Notes under the pieces: model-generated
Seen by the model: the letters and a program-made list of their open reading frames with translations, nothing else
Told to the model about the DNA's origin: nothing
Database searches by the model: none
Translations under genes and position numbers: made by a program
From: Perca fluviatilis
Lineage: Eukaryota > Chordata > Actinopteri > Perciformes > Percidae
NCBI RefSeq assembly: GCF_010015445.1
Contig: NC_053114.1
Location: 18,245,724 to 18,309,723 of the forward strand
Reading direction: 5' to 3'
DNA: 64,000 nt
In this document: one piece after another, positions 1-14,344 of the stretch
Position numbering within the stretch: position 1 is the first letter of the stretch
How the letters are laid out: each line of letters starts with the position of its first letter

Positions 1-794
1 AGATCATAGAAGTCAATATGCAAAAAAGGGCAGACTACCAAAAAGTAATACCTTAAACAAACTTATTACTTAAGTAAAAATTAGACTATAAATATACATA
101 TAAAATATAAAAAAAAGAAAATGCATTTCTTTAAATGTATTTCTTACACACACACATTCTGTTTTTTTTACACACTTTAGGATAAAGTCTGGGATAAAAT
201 ATTACAAGTTGTTATTTGTTGACAAATAACACAGATGTGTCCGTCACAGCGTTGCAGTATATACTGTACATTAATTAATTTATGTATTTCCTTATTTGTT
301 TGGGCCTAAAATAGTTACATTTAATGGTCTTGGGTCTAAAAAGTATGTAGAATTTTAAATTATTAATTAACAAATTCACATAGCATCCTGGTGTCAACGG
401 TAGCTTCGGTGCTGGGTCGGACACAGGAGCTGCTATAGATCTTGTGTTGTAGTCACCTCACAATAGTATGATTTTGTTTTCAATAATTCATCATTGCAGT
501 AAATCTAAAGATCCGGTTTAATGCCTCACAGCTCTGCTTTTCCATCTGCTGGTGGTCTGATGGAGGAATCTAAGAGTAATCACAAATACATACTGTAATT
601 TGAAGAGATTGTAATGTGAGCAAATTGTAAAAAAAAAAAAAAAGAAAACAGTGAACATTTTTAAATGCAGCAATTAAATTCAGCGTTCCCTCGTCTTTCT
701 TCCTTTTATAGTAAATAAATAAAGTAAATTAAAGTATGGATTAAAGTACAATTTTATTGTGCAAGATAAATCAAACGTAATAATAATTACAATT
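1..794. other. AT-rich upstream sequence without a recognised gene
   Basis: No coding exon is recognised here. The stretch is AT-rich, with short homopolymer runs (an A-run near 629-643) and no open frame with a plausible product. It would be distal 5' flank of the aromatase gene if nothing else lies between them. Confidence 0.6.
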
Positions 795-2727
795 ATAGCT
801 GCAAGCAGCATTGGACAGACCCTTGCGCCTCTGCTCGCGTAGGGGTTACTGGCGGATTGCGCTCCTTGTGACCGTGCATTTGTGTGGCACTCAGACACTG
901 CAAATTGTCACCAATGTAAAGGGAACTCCCTGCTGAGTTCAATGATACCTCACACAAGACGCTATGTCATACAGTTCATTAGCTGTGAAAATGGGCGTGG
1001 CTTAAGCATATGGGGCGGGGCAAATCATCACCAATGAAAAGGGAATTCTATGCTGAGTTCAATGGTACCTCACACAAGACTCTACATTAAACGGTTCAAA
1101 AGCCATAAAAGGGGGCCTGAGTACATGGGCGTGGTTAAAGTATAGGGGACGGCTCAGTATCACAAGTAGACCACACATTCTAAGTTTCTTGTAAATCGGA
1201 TGATGTTTGTCATATAGGTTTGATTTCCTGTTGCCAGCGGGGGGCGCTATGACCAAAAGTCAATATTGACCTGTATATGTCCTCAGGCCTGGACTCTTGT
1301 TGATTGTGGGAAATTTCAAGCAGATATGACAATGTATACTGTAGTTACAGCCACTTCCTCGTTCATCGCTAAACACTCAAAATGGTCGCCACGCCACGCC
1401 CACACCGTCTGACGAAAAGTTTTTTCTTTTAATAACTTTTCATCTTTAAGGTGTTGAGACCAAATTTGAAGTCCATCGGATTAAATCTCTAGGAGGAGTT
1501 CGTTAAAGTCTAGCACCTTGACTTTTAGGCCTACTTCCTGTTGCCACTAGGGGGCGCTATGACTTTGAGCCAATATCGGCATGTAGATGTCTCCAGGGTT
1601 GGACACCTGAAAAGTTTCGAGCCAATTGGACAATGTACACTGAAGTTACACCCACTTCCTGTTTCGATGGCAAAACGCACAAAATGGCCGCGCCGCCACG
1701 GCAACGCCCTAAAGTTTTTCTTTTAATAACTTTTCATCTTTAACATTTCTTAAGATGTTAAAGATGGCACAGACCAAATTTGAGGTTGATCGGATGAAAT
1801 CTCTAGTAGGAGTTTGACACGTGGAAATGGCCAAAATCGCACTCACTTGGAACTTTCAATTCAAAATGGCCGACTTCCTGTTGGGTTTAGGGTATAGCTC
1901 CAATGACGTTTTTTGTACGTCTTGACATGCTACATACGTGTACCAAGTTCCGTGAGTCTATGTTAAAGGTCCCATGGCATGAAAATGTCACTTTATGAGG
2001 TTTTTTAACATTAATATGAGTTCCCCCAGCCTGCCTATGGTCCCCCAGTGGCTAGAAATGGTGATAGGTGTAAACCGAGCCCTGGGTATCCTGCTCTGCC
2101 TTTGAGAAAATGAAAGCTCAGATGAGCTGTTCTGGAATCTTGCTCCTTATGAGGTCATAAGGAACAAGGTTACCTCCCCTTTCTCTGCTTTGCCCACCCA
2201 GAGAATTTGGCCCACCCATGAGAGAGAGACATCATGGCTTTCAAACGAGAAAAGTGGCAGTTGGTCAAGGCCACACCCCCACCCTCCACCTTGCCCCCCC
2301 CTCTCTCCTCCTCAATAGCTACAGACACAGACATGGCATGTTCTGAGGAAGACTCATTGTGGGACTGGCTCTAGTGGCTGTAATTCTGCACCAAGGCTGA
2401 ATTTCTGGAAAGAGACTTCAGATACAGTATTAGGGGACCATTAAGGGATATATAAAAGCATCCAAAGAGCACCATGTCATCGGACCTTTAAACGTACTGC
2501 AGGGTCTCAATTATTTTTATTTAGTAGGGTGAGCTAGCGAGCCATTTTTGTGCGCCTATTCCCGAAACTCTTAAAATACGTACATTTTCAGCAGAATTGA
2601 TGCAACCGCCAATTTTGGTGAGTTTCTGAGTATGTTAAGCCCTTCAAAAAGGCGATTAATTTGACGGAGGAAGAATTCCTTCAGTTTCAATAGGGCCTTC
2701 TCCGCTGTTGGCGCTCGGGCCCTAATA
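795..2727. repeat. composite interspersed repeat with internal tandem duplications
   Basis: The block begins near TATAGCTGCAAGCAGC and ends near CTCGGGCCCTAATAA, termini I recognise from memory as those of a high-copy teleost repeat. Two internal duplications are visible. A segment beginning at the CACCAATG motifs (about 909 and 1030) and containing GCTGAGTTCAATG recurs at a spacing of about 120 bp. A segment containing GGGGGCGCTATGAC, then a (C/A)ACTTCCT block and TTTTAATAACTTTTCATCTTTAA, recurs at about 310 bp (around 1240 and 1550). There is no intact coding frame. A separate TTAA-bounded element (1963-2491) is nested inside. The superfamily is not certain, so I call only a repeat. Confidence 0.6.
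1963..2491. mobile_element. TTAA-bounded non-autonomous DNA element (MITE-like), nested
   Basis: A 529-bp block starts TTAAAGGTCCCATGGCATG and ends with the near-perfect inverted counterpart CATGTCATCGGACCTTTAA, giving imperfect terminal inverted repeats of about 19 bp (two mismatches). The TTAA at both ends fits a TTAA target duplication, as made by piggyBac- and Kolobok-type transposases. It has no coding capacity. It interrupts the larger repeat at 795-2727. It shares the terminal TTAAAGGTCC with the elements at 7317 and 50765, but the interior differs. Confidence 0.7.
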
Positions 2728-2903
2728 ACCAGATTTCAAATATTCTCACAGGCCAGGGGTTCTTTATTTATGGGAACTGCAATCAGATTCTTTTGATGTT
2801 CAAAGGGAGAGCAAAACTTGCTTTTCATCACCAAAATGTCAAATACCCATGAACCCATTGGATTGCTCCACAACATGTACCCGCTGAACTAAATCCTGTA
2901 CGC

Positions 2904-2956
2904 TCAAGGGCGCAGGCACAAATCCAACCCCTCAAGGTTCTATGTGTATTGTTTAC
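2904..2956 (+). promoter_or_regulatory. candidate SF-1 and FOXL2 sites upstream of cyp19a1a
   Basis: Two TCAAGG half-sites, TCAAGGGC at 2904-2911 and TCAAGGTTC at 2932-2940, resemble the SF-1/Ad4BP (NR5A1) monomer site. TGTTTAC at 2950-2956 is the reverse complement of the forkhead core GTAAACA. They lie about 155-205 bp before the aromatase start codon. Teleost ovarian aromatase promoters are known to respond to SF-1 and FOXL2, so the cluster is plausible. Occupancy is inferred from motif match only. Confidence 0.5.
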
Positions 2957-3027
2957 CATTTCCCTCCCCTGTTGTGGCTTTTGCGTTACCCTGACCTGGT
3001 TCGTAACCAGCTCAGCGTCAGACCTCG

Positions 3028-3034
3028 TATAAAG
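3028..3034 (+). promoter_or_regulatory. TATA box of cyp19a1a
   Basis: TATAAAG lies 76 bp before the ATG at 3110. This predicts a transcription start near 3058-3065 and a 5' UTR of about 45-50 nt, as expected for a compact gonadal aromatase promoter. An ERE-type half-site TGACC (2992-2996) lies just upstream. Confidence 0.7.
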
Positions 3035-3109
3035 AGAAAGCCAGAGTGTTGAGGCAGCTCTCGTCTCGTTTGTGCAGTCGTGTGCAGGTTGTTTTAAATC
3101 TGCCTTCTT

Positions 3110-6430
<3,321 letters not shown>

Positions 6431-6548
6431 GACTCTGAACTTTAGCTGAACCTATACATATATACAGAATATATACATATATATGATCTCCATTACTTCA
6501 TTTATATTATCTCATGACTGTACAAAGCTGTTTTATATTTTGGTATGT

Positions 6549-6554
6549 ATTAAA
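6549..6554 (+). terminator. candidate polyadenylation signal of cyp19a1a
   Basis: ATTAAA lies about 120 bp after the aromatase stop codon. No canonical AATAAA was seen in the nearby 3' flank. The call rests on motif and position only. Confidence 0.4.
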
Positions 6555-6711
6555 AAATTACTGTTTTTCTACTTGAACTATTATGCATTATGTGAAATGT
6601 AAGTTTAGACATGCTAATACTTAAGTAAACATAAATTATTGTGCAAATATTTTTTGTTGCTGTCTTCTTTTTTAGTTTTTTCTCATTTTTCCTACATGTG
6701 ATTATATATAA

Positions 6712-6790
<79 letters not shown>

Positions 6791-7316
6791 TAAAAAACAT
6801 TTGGAGCATTTCCCAAATAAGAAACAGTATGACTTTTAGTGTGAAAAACCCTCTCTTCTATTTTCTTTTTTAAACTCTACCCTTTTTTGCACTTCTAGCT
6901 ATATTTTGTGTAGGAAATGTGCTACATAAATTTTGTACTTTATTATTAGAACACAGAATTTTATGAAAAGAGAATTTCTCAAAATGAGTACATTAACAGT
7001 AAACTCCAACCTTAAAAAAAACATATAAAGAAGCAGGAATAATGTATGCATATTACTACAGAGAGAATGAAAAAATAGATATCCCTCACCGGTTCTTCTC
7101 TTTTTGTATTTGCAAATACTGGTCAGGAGGGGGCACTACAACACACAACACAATGATCTATCTTCAGTACAGCCTAAATAAAGCAACAAATCTGTTCATT
7201 ATGTTCAATTGCTCTGCCTCTGGGCAAATGTGGCAATACAGTTCATTTTGCATTGCTTCCACTCTAAACACCATGGATAATGCTGCAGGAGGAAATCTAC
7301 TTGCAATCATGTTTGC
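6555..7316. other. AT-rich intergenic DNA with (AT)n microsatellite
   Basis: A pure AT dinucleotide tract of about 75 bp occupies 6714-6789. The remainder is AT-rich without a recognised gene or RNA. Confidence 0.75.
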
Positions 7317-7869
7317 TTAAAGGTCCAGTGTGTAACGTGTTTAGTTGTTCATTATCAAAAATCTGTGTTGCCCATTCACAAACTTGTCCTTTTTCATGAA
7401 TATTTACCACCACCATCAATTCCAAGTATTCCTTTTGGCTTAAAATTTTACATTTGCCTTCGCATTAACTGGGGTAGACGCTCCATATTCATGCTCCATC
7501 TTGAAATACGTTAGCCGGTAAGGGACATACAGGACATACTGCTCCGCCTTTCGCATTTTCGCTGTCACATGATAAACTCACGTGTGCTGCTAATGCTGCT
7601 AATGGGTATCGTAGCTTCCAGGCCCCGGCAAGTTTGAAGAAGGAAACATGGAGGACCATACGTATTCAAAATCCAAATTTCTGGAACAGGAGTCATCTTC
7701 TTTGCCCAGAAAAAGAAAAAGGATATTGAAAATTGCAAGAGACTGGCTTTTTGAAGCATGAAGGCTACCGTAGCTGTAATACGTACTTTGAACTGTGTGG
7801 TGCGAGAGAGTTGATTGCGATATATGATGAACGCTAGATGGGAGAAATTCCTACACATTGGACCTTTAA
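7317..7869. mobile_element. TTAA-bounded MITE, copy 1
   Basis: A 553-bp element starts TTAAAGGTCCAGTGTGTA and ends TACACATTGGACCTTTAA, giving terminal inverted repeats of about 18 bp with one mismatch. TTAA is present at both ends. A second copy of the same family is at 50765-51214. Both hold the same interior landmarks (CACATGATAAACTCAC, CCCAGAAAAAGAAAAAGGATATTG, GAGAGTTGATTGCGATATATGA). It has no transposase and is non-autonomous. A piggyBac- or Kolobok-like mobilising enzyme is inferred from the TTAA target. Confidence 0.75.
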
Positions 7870-8224
7870 ATGTGTGAAGAGAAACAGAGGTGGGGGAGGT
7901 ACAGAGGAATAGACAAAAAAAATAGAAAACACTTGTGAAAGGTGAAAAGCTAAATTGCTAAAGCTAAACTGGATTGCTGGAATAATTGCGTAAGACGGTG
8001 TGTAGTGAGAATAGTTGAAAAAGTGGGAATGGTTTTCATTAGAATGAATTTCATTGAAATGTTGAATAATACCAATAATCGATAAAGTGAAATATTTTAA
8101 GTTTTAAAAAAGAGAAAAATCATAGTATATAGCATGTCGAAAAGTCATAGGGTAGGTATGTCGATAAAAAGTCATATAGTTTATCGAAAAAGTGATAAAA
8201 AAGTCATAGTATAGCATATGTAGT

Positions 8225-8624
8225 AATTTCAATCAGGAGAGACTTGTTTGCAGATATGCAAAAGGTTTTAATGTACAAGAGCATGTACTGTACAGTGTAT
8301 TGGAGATTGAACTCCATCGTTATTAATACATTTAATATATTAATAAATTTAATGTAGCGGTAGGGAACCAAGATGTAACCCCCCAATGGAATCCAGACAC
8401 CGGTGGTGTCGGAGAAGGACGGAAAACCAGACCCAGGAAATGAAAGCTGATAGCACAGGGAGAGAAGCAGCTTTTTAAAACAGTGATGTGACGTTGTGAT
8501 TGGCCTATGGGATCCTTGGCCGTTCCTGATTGGTTTATCAGAAGGTGAACGCCTCCAGCGCTGATTCGCTTTAGGAGGGACTGATTACTTGTTAGGTCTT
8601 CCTGAAAGAATTTGCGCTGAGCTA
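8225..8624. mobile_element. 400-bp insertion in the satellite array with 10-bp target duplication
   Basis: Array sequence is interrupted by 400 bp of unrelated DNA flanked on both sides by CATATGTAGT (8215-8224 and 8625-8634). The direct duplication marks this as a transposition or retroposition event. No open reading frame, clear terminal inverted repeat or poly-A tail was identified, so the class is undetermined. The interior is less AT-rich than the array. Confidence 0.6.
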
Positions 8625-8926
8625 CATATGTAGTCGTAAAAAGTGATAAAAAGTCATAGAATAGTATGTCAAAAAAGTACTAAAAAGTCTTACAATAGTA
8701 TTTCGAAAAAAGTAATAGTATAGCATGACGAAAAAAAAGCCTCGTAGTATAGTATGTTGAAAAAAGTGAGAAAAAGTTGTAGCATAGCGTGTCGAAAAAA
8801 GTCATCGTATGATATGTCGAAAATAGTCATAGTATAGTATGTCGAAAAAAGTAATAAAAGGTCATAGTATAGTATGTTGAAAAAAGTGCAAAAAAAATAA
8901 TATACAGTGTGTCAAAGAAAGTTTGG

Positions 8927-9000
8927 AAGATCATACAAACTTCACCCAAATAATTGCTAACCACTGATCCAGCATGACACTGAAGAGTAATGACAAAAAT
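8927..9000. repeat. non-satellite spacer in array (related to 11170-11330)
   Basis: A segment starting near GTTTGGAAGATCATACAAACTT and ending ACACTGAAGAGTA(A/G)TGAC occurs at about 8927-9000. A longer form occurs at 11170-11330, containing AATCGATCCAGGGG and GCTAACCACTGATCCAGCAT. The longer form resembles a common fish interspersed repeat with a 'gaatcgaacc…ctaaccactg' core. The spacer probably entered the array once and was amplified with it. Confidence 0.5.
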
Positions 9001-9343
9001 GTCAATTTACCATGTTGAAAAAAAGTGATTATAAAGTCATGGCATAGTTTCTCGGAAAGAGTGATAAAAAGTCATAGTATACTATGTCGAAAAAAATCAT
9101 TGTATAGCATATTTTTAAAAAGTGATAAAAAGTCATAGTATACTATGTCGAAAAAATTCATAGTATACCATGTTGAAAAAAAGTGATAAAAAGTCATAGG
9201 ATGGCATGTCGAAAAAAGTGATAAAAAGTCATAGAATAGTATGTTGAAAAAAACTCATAAAAAGTCATAGTATGGCATGTTGAAAAAAGTGATGAAAAGT
9301 GTAGTATTGTATGTCGAAAATAGTCATAGTATATCAAAAAAAG

Positions 9344-10929
9344 CACTTTGAGGAACTCCTGAATCTGACTAATACGCCCTCTATGTTAGAGGCAGAGCTG
9401 GAGGATGATGGGGGATTGTTGTCAATTTCCTAGGCGGAAGTCACTGATGTAGTCAAACAACTCCACAGTGGCAAAGCCCTGGGGATTGATGAGATCCGTC
9501 CAGAAATGCTCAAGGCTCTGGGTGTGGAGGGGCTGTCCTGGTTGACACGCCTCTTCAACATTGCGTGGAAGTCTGGGACAGTGCCAAAGGAGTGGCAGAC
9601 CGGGGTGGTGGTTCCCCTTTTTATAAAAGTGTGCGCCAATTACAGGGGTATCACACTTCTCAGCCTCCCTGGTAAAGTCTACTCCAAGGTGCTGGAAAGG
9701 AGGGTTCGGCCGATAGTCGAACCTCAGATTGAAGAGGAACAATGCGGATTCCGTCCTGGTCGTGGAACAACGGACCAGCTCTTCACTCTCGCAAGGATCC
9801 TGGAGGGAGCCTGGGAGTATGCCCAACCGGTCTACATGTGTTTTGTGGATCTGGAAAAGGCGTATGACCGGGTCCCCCGGGAGATACTGTGGGGGGTGCT
9901 GCGGGAGTATGGGGTGAGGGGGTATCTTCTCAGGGCCGTCCAATCTCTGTACGACCAAAGCGAGAGCTGTGTCCGGTTCTCGGCAGTAAGTCGGACTCGT
10001 TTCAGGTGAGGGTTGGCCTCCGCCAGGGCTGCGCTTTGTCACCAATCCTGTTTGTAATATTTATGGACAGGATATCAAGGCGTAGTTGGGGTGGGGAGGG
10101 GTTGCAGTTTGGTGGGTTGGGCATCTCATCGCTGCTCTTTGCAGATGATGTGGTCCTGATGGCATCATCGGCCTGTGACCTTCAGCACTCACTGGATCGG
10201 TTCGCAGCCGAGTGTGAAGCAGTTGGGATGAGGATCAGCACCTCTAAATCTGAGGCCATGGTTCTCAGCAGGAAACCGATGGAATGCCTTCTTCAGGTAG
10301 GGAATGAGTCCTTACCCCAAGTGAAGGAGTTCAAGTACCTTGGGGTTTTGTTCGCGAGTGAGGGGACAATGGAGCGGGAGATTGGACGGAGAATCGGCGC
10401 AGTGGGTGCGGTATTACATTCCATCTATCGCACCGTTGTGACGAAAAGAGAGCTGAGCCAGAAGGCAAAGCTCTCGATCTACCGGTCAGTTTTCGTTCCT
10501 ACCCTCACCTATGGTCATGAAGGCTGGGTCATGACCGAAAAAACGAGATCCAGGGTACAAGCGGCCGAAATGGGTTTCCTCAGGAGGGTGGCTGGCATCT
10601 CCCTTAGAGATAGGGTGAGAAGCTCAGTCATCCGTGAGGAGCTTGGAGTAGAGCCGCTGCTCCTTCGTGTCGAAAGGAGCCAGTTGAGGTGGTTCGGGCA
10701 TCTGGTAAGGATGCCCCCTGGGCGCCTCCCTAGGGAGGTGTTCCAGGCACGTCCAGCTGGGAGGAGGCCTCGGGGAAGAACCAGGACTAGGTGGAGGGAT
10801 TATATCTCCAACCTGGCCTGGGAACGCCTCGGGATCCCCCAGTCAGAGCTGGTTAAAGTGGCTCGGGAAAGGGAAGTTGGGTTCCCCTGCTGGAGCTGCT
10901 CCCCCTGCGAACCGACACCGGCAGACTGA
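9344..10929 (+). pseudogene. broken reverse transcriptase of the Rex3-like LINE
   Basis: The reading frame runs from 9344 (HFEELLNLTNTPSM…) to an in-frame TAG at 9431-9433. It continues through GKALGIDEIRPEM, the fingers region (PLFIKVCANYRGITLL) and GFRPGRGTTDQLF. A one-base frameshift near 9970-9985 moves the frame. After it come GLRQGCALSPILFVIFMDR, the catalytic FADD (LLFADDVVLM), the thumb (EFKYLGVLF) and the RTE-type C-terminus, ending TGA at 10927-10929. The enzyme would copy element RNA at a nicked chromosomal target. One stop plus one frameshift, and no endonuclease domain, mean this copy cannot act on its own. Confidence 0.88.
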
Positions 10930-10970
10930 CACCGGATAAGCGGATGAAGATGGATTAATGGATGGATGGA
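9344..10970 (+). mobile_element. 5'-truncated Rex3-like (RTE clade) LINE
   Basis: The element inserted into the satellite array. The 12-bp target duplication TATCAAAAAAAG is exact at 9332-9343 and 10971-10982. It lacks the endonuclease domain and begins within the region before the reverse transcriptase. The 3' end reads GGATAAGCGGATGAAGATGGATT followed by GGATGGATGGA, the GATG-type tail described for Rex3. The assignment to RTE/Rex3 comes from the tail and the C-terminal GRRPRGRTRTRWRDYI-type motif. The exact duplication argues for a fairly young insertion, though the ORF is already broken. Confidence 0.88.
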
Positions 10971-12280
10971 TATCAAAAAAAGTAATAAATGGTCATAGTA
11001 TAGTATGTTGAAAAAAAGTCATAGTATAGCATGTTGTAAAAAAGTGATAAAAACTAAAGCATAGAATGTCAATAAAAGTGATAAAAAGTCATAGTATAGT
11101 ATGTTGGAAAAAAAAGTCACAGTATTGCATGTTGAAAAAAGTGCTAAAAAAATCATAGCATAGTGTGTCAACGAAAGTTTGGAAGAAAATACAAACTCCA
11201 CCCAAAAAGGAAAAGCCTTAACTAGGAATCGATCCAGGGGATAGTGTCTGCAGCACATTGTTCACCATTGCACTTTGAAGAATTGCTAACCACTGATCCA
11301 GCATAACACTGAAGAGTAGTGACAAAAATGTCAATTTACCATGTTGGAAAAAAGTGATTAAAAAGTCATAGCATAGTTTCTTGGAAAGAGTGATAAAAAT
11401 GTCATAGTATACTATGTATAAAAAGTGAAATAGTATGTCAAAAAAAAGTCATAGTATATTATGTCGAAAAAAGTGGGAAAAAGTCATAGTATATTATGTC
11501 GAAGAAAATTGATAAAAACTCATAGTAGAGTATGTTGAAAAAAGTGATAAAAGGTCATAGTATAGAACGTTGAAAAAAGTAATAGTATAATAAAAAAAGT
11601 CGGAAAAAAGTCATTGTGTAATATAGAGAAAAAAGTCATAGCATGATATGTTTAAAAGGTCTTAAAAAGTAGATACAGTATTTCAAAAAAACTGATAAAA
11701 AAGTCATGGTATAGCATGTCAAAAAAGAGATAGAAAGTCATAGTATAGTATGTTGGAAAAAAGTGATAAAAAGTCATAGTATAGTATGTCGAAAACAGCC
11801 ATAGTATATCATGTCGAAAATAGTGATAAAAAGTCATAGAATAGTATGTCGAAAAAAAGTCATAGTATAGCATGTCGAAGAAAATTGATAAAAGGTCATC
11901 GTGTAGTATGTCGAAGAAAACTGATAACAAGTCATAGTATAGTATGTTGAAAAAAGTAATAGTATAGCATGTCAAAAAAAGTGATAAAAAGTCATAGTAT
12001 AGTATGTCGAAAAAAAGTCAAAGTATAGCATGTCGAAAAAAAGTGATAAAAAGTCGTAGTATAGTATGTCGAAAACAGTCATAGTGTAGCATGTCGTAAA
12101 AAAGTGATAAAAAGTCATTGTATAGTATGTTGAAAAAAGGCGGAAAAAAGTCATTGTGTAATATAGAGAAAAATGTCATAGCATAGTATGTTTAAAAGGT
12201 CATAAAAAGTAAATACAGTATTTCAAAAAAAGTCATGGTATAGCATGTCAAAAAAGTGATAAAAAGTCATGGTATAGTTT

Positions 12281-12480
12281 GTCAAAGAAAGTCTGGAAGA
12301 ACATGCAAACTTCTAACAAGACTTCACTGGGAAGCAACCCAGAGGTCATTGTCTCCAGTGCATTCTTGCTGGTGCTTATTTCAGCATTGCAAACCACTGA
12401 GCCACCAGGACACTGAATAGTGCTATTGAAAAAGTCATCATATAGCATGTCGAATTCAAAGTGATGAAAAATCATAGTAT
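12281..12480. repeat. higher-order repeat marker segment, copy 1
   Basis: This non-satellite segment runs from GTCTGGAAGAACATGC to GTGCTATTGAAAAAGTC within the array. It holds GCAACCCAGAGGTCATTG and AACCACTGAGCCACC. Nearly identical copies follow at 13371-13565 and 14345-14540, showing that blocks of about 1 kb were duplicated together with their satellite flanks. Confidence 0.8.
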
Positions 12481-13370
12481 ATCATGTCGAAAAAAATTAT
12501 AAAAAGTCATTGTATAGTATGTTGAAAAAAGTGATAAAAAGTCATAGAATAGTATGTTGAAAAAAGTCACAGTATAGCATGTTGAAGAAAATTGATAAAA
12601 AGTCATAGTATAGTATGTCGAAAAAAAGTCATAGTATAGCATGTCATTAAAAAGTGATAAAAAGTCATTGTATAGTATGTCGAAAAAAGTGATAAAAAGT
12701 CACAGTATAATATGTTGAAAAAAAGTCGGAAAAAAGTCATTGTGTAATATAGAGAAAAAAGTCATAGCATGATATGTTTAAAAGGTCTTAAAAAGTAGAT
12801 AAAGTATTTCAAAATCATTGTATAGTATGTCGAAAATAGGGATAAAAAGTCATAGAATAGTATGTCGAAAAAAAGTCATAGTATAGCATGTCGAAAAAAT
12901 GTCATAGTATAGCATGTCGAAGAAAATTGATAAAAAGTCATAGTATAGTATGTTGAAAAAAGTGATAAAAAAGGTCATAGTATAGTATGTTGAAAAAAAG
13001 TAATAGTATAGCAGGTCGAAAAAAGTGATTAAAAGACATAGTATAGTATGTCGAAAACAGCCATAGTATAGCATGTCGTAAAAAAGTGATAAAAAGTCAT
13101 CGTATAGTATATTGAAAAAAAGTGATAACAAGTCATAGTATAGCATGTCGTAAAAAAGTGATAAAAAGTCATTGTATAGTATGTCAAAAAAAGTGATAAA
13201 AAGTCATAGTATAGTATGTTGAAAAAAAGTCGGAAAAAAGTCATTGTGTAATATAGAGAAAAATGTCATAGCATAGTATGTTTAAAAGGTCATAAAAAGT
13301 AAATACAGTATTTCAAAAAAAGTCATGGTATAGCATGTCAAAAAAGTGATAAAAAGTCATGGTATAGTTT

Positions 13371-13565
13371 GTCAAAGAAAGTCTGGAAGAACATGCAAAC
13401 TTCAAACAAGACTTCACTGGGAAGCAACCCAGAGGTCATTGTCTCCAGTGCATTCTTGCTGGTGCTTATTTCTGCATTGCAAACCACTGAGCCACCGGGA
13501 CACTGAATAGTGCTATTGAAAAAGTCATCATATAGCATGTCGAATTGAAAGTGATGAAAAATCAT
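13371..13565. repeat. higher-order repeat marker segment, copy 2
   Basis: This is the same segment as at 12281, with few substitutions (for example CTTCAAACAAGAC for CTTCTAACAAGAC). The marker starts 1090 bp after the first copy. Confidence 0.8.
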
Positions 13566-14344
13566 AGTATATCATGTCGAGAAAAATAATAAAAAGTCAT
13601 CGTATAGTATGTCGAAAAAAGTGATAAAAAGTCATAGAATAGTATGTCGAAAAAAAGTCATAGTATACACGTCGAAGAAAATTGATAAAAAGTCATAGAA
13701 TAGTATCTTGAAAAAAGTGATAAAAAAGGTCATAGTATAGTATGTTGAAAAAAAGTAATAGTATAGCAGGTCAAAAAAAGTGATAAAAAGACATAGTATA
13801 GTAAGTCGAAAATAGTGATAAAAAGTAATAGTATAGCATGTCGTAAAAAAGTGATAAAAAGTCATAGAATAGTATGTCGAAAAAAAGTCATAGTATAGCA
13901 TGTCGAAGAAAATTGATAAAAAGTCATCGTGTAGTATGTCGAAGAAAACTGATAACAAGTCATAGTATAGTATGTTGAAAAAAGTGATAAAAAGTCATAG
14001 TATAGTATGTCGAAAAAAAGTCAAAGTATAGCATGTCGAAAAAAAGTGATAAAAAGTCGTAGTATAGTATGACCTAAAAAAGTCAAAGTATAGCATGTCG
14101 AAAAAAAGTGATAAAAAGTCGTAGTATAGTATGTCGAAAACAGTCATAGTATAGCATGTCGTAAAAAAGTGATAAAAAGTCATTGTATAGTATGTTGAAA
14201 AAAGGCGGAAAAAAGTCATTGTGTAATATAGAGAAAAATGTCATAGCATAGTATGTTTAAAAGGTCATAAAAAGTAAATACAGTATTTCAAAAAAAGTCA
14301 TGGTATAGCATGTCAAAAAAGTGATAAAAAGTCATGGTATAGTT

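Noticed and set aside
9422..10045. 207-codon minus-strand open frame opposite the LINE
   Set aside because: It is the antisense shadow of the reverse-transcriptase ORF. The sense strand has the FADD and RTE motifs.
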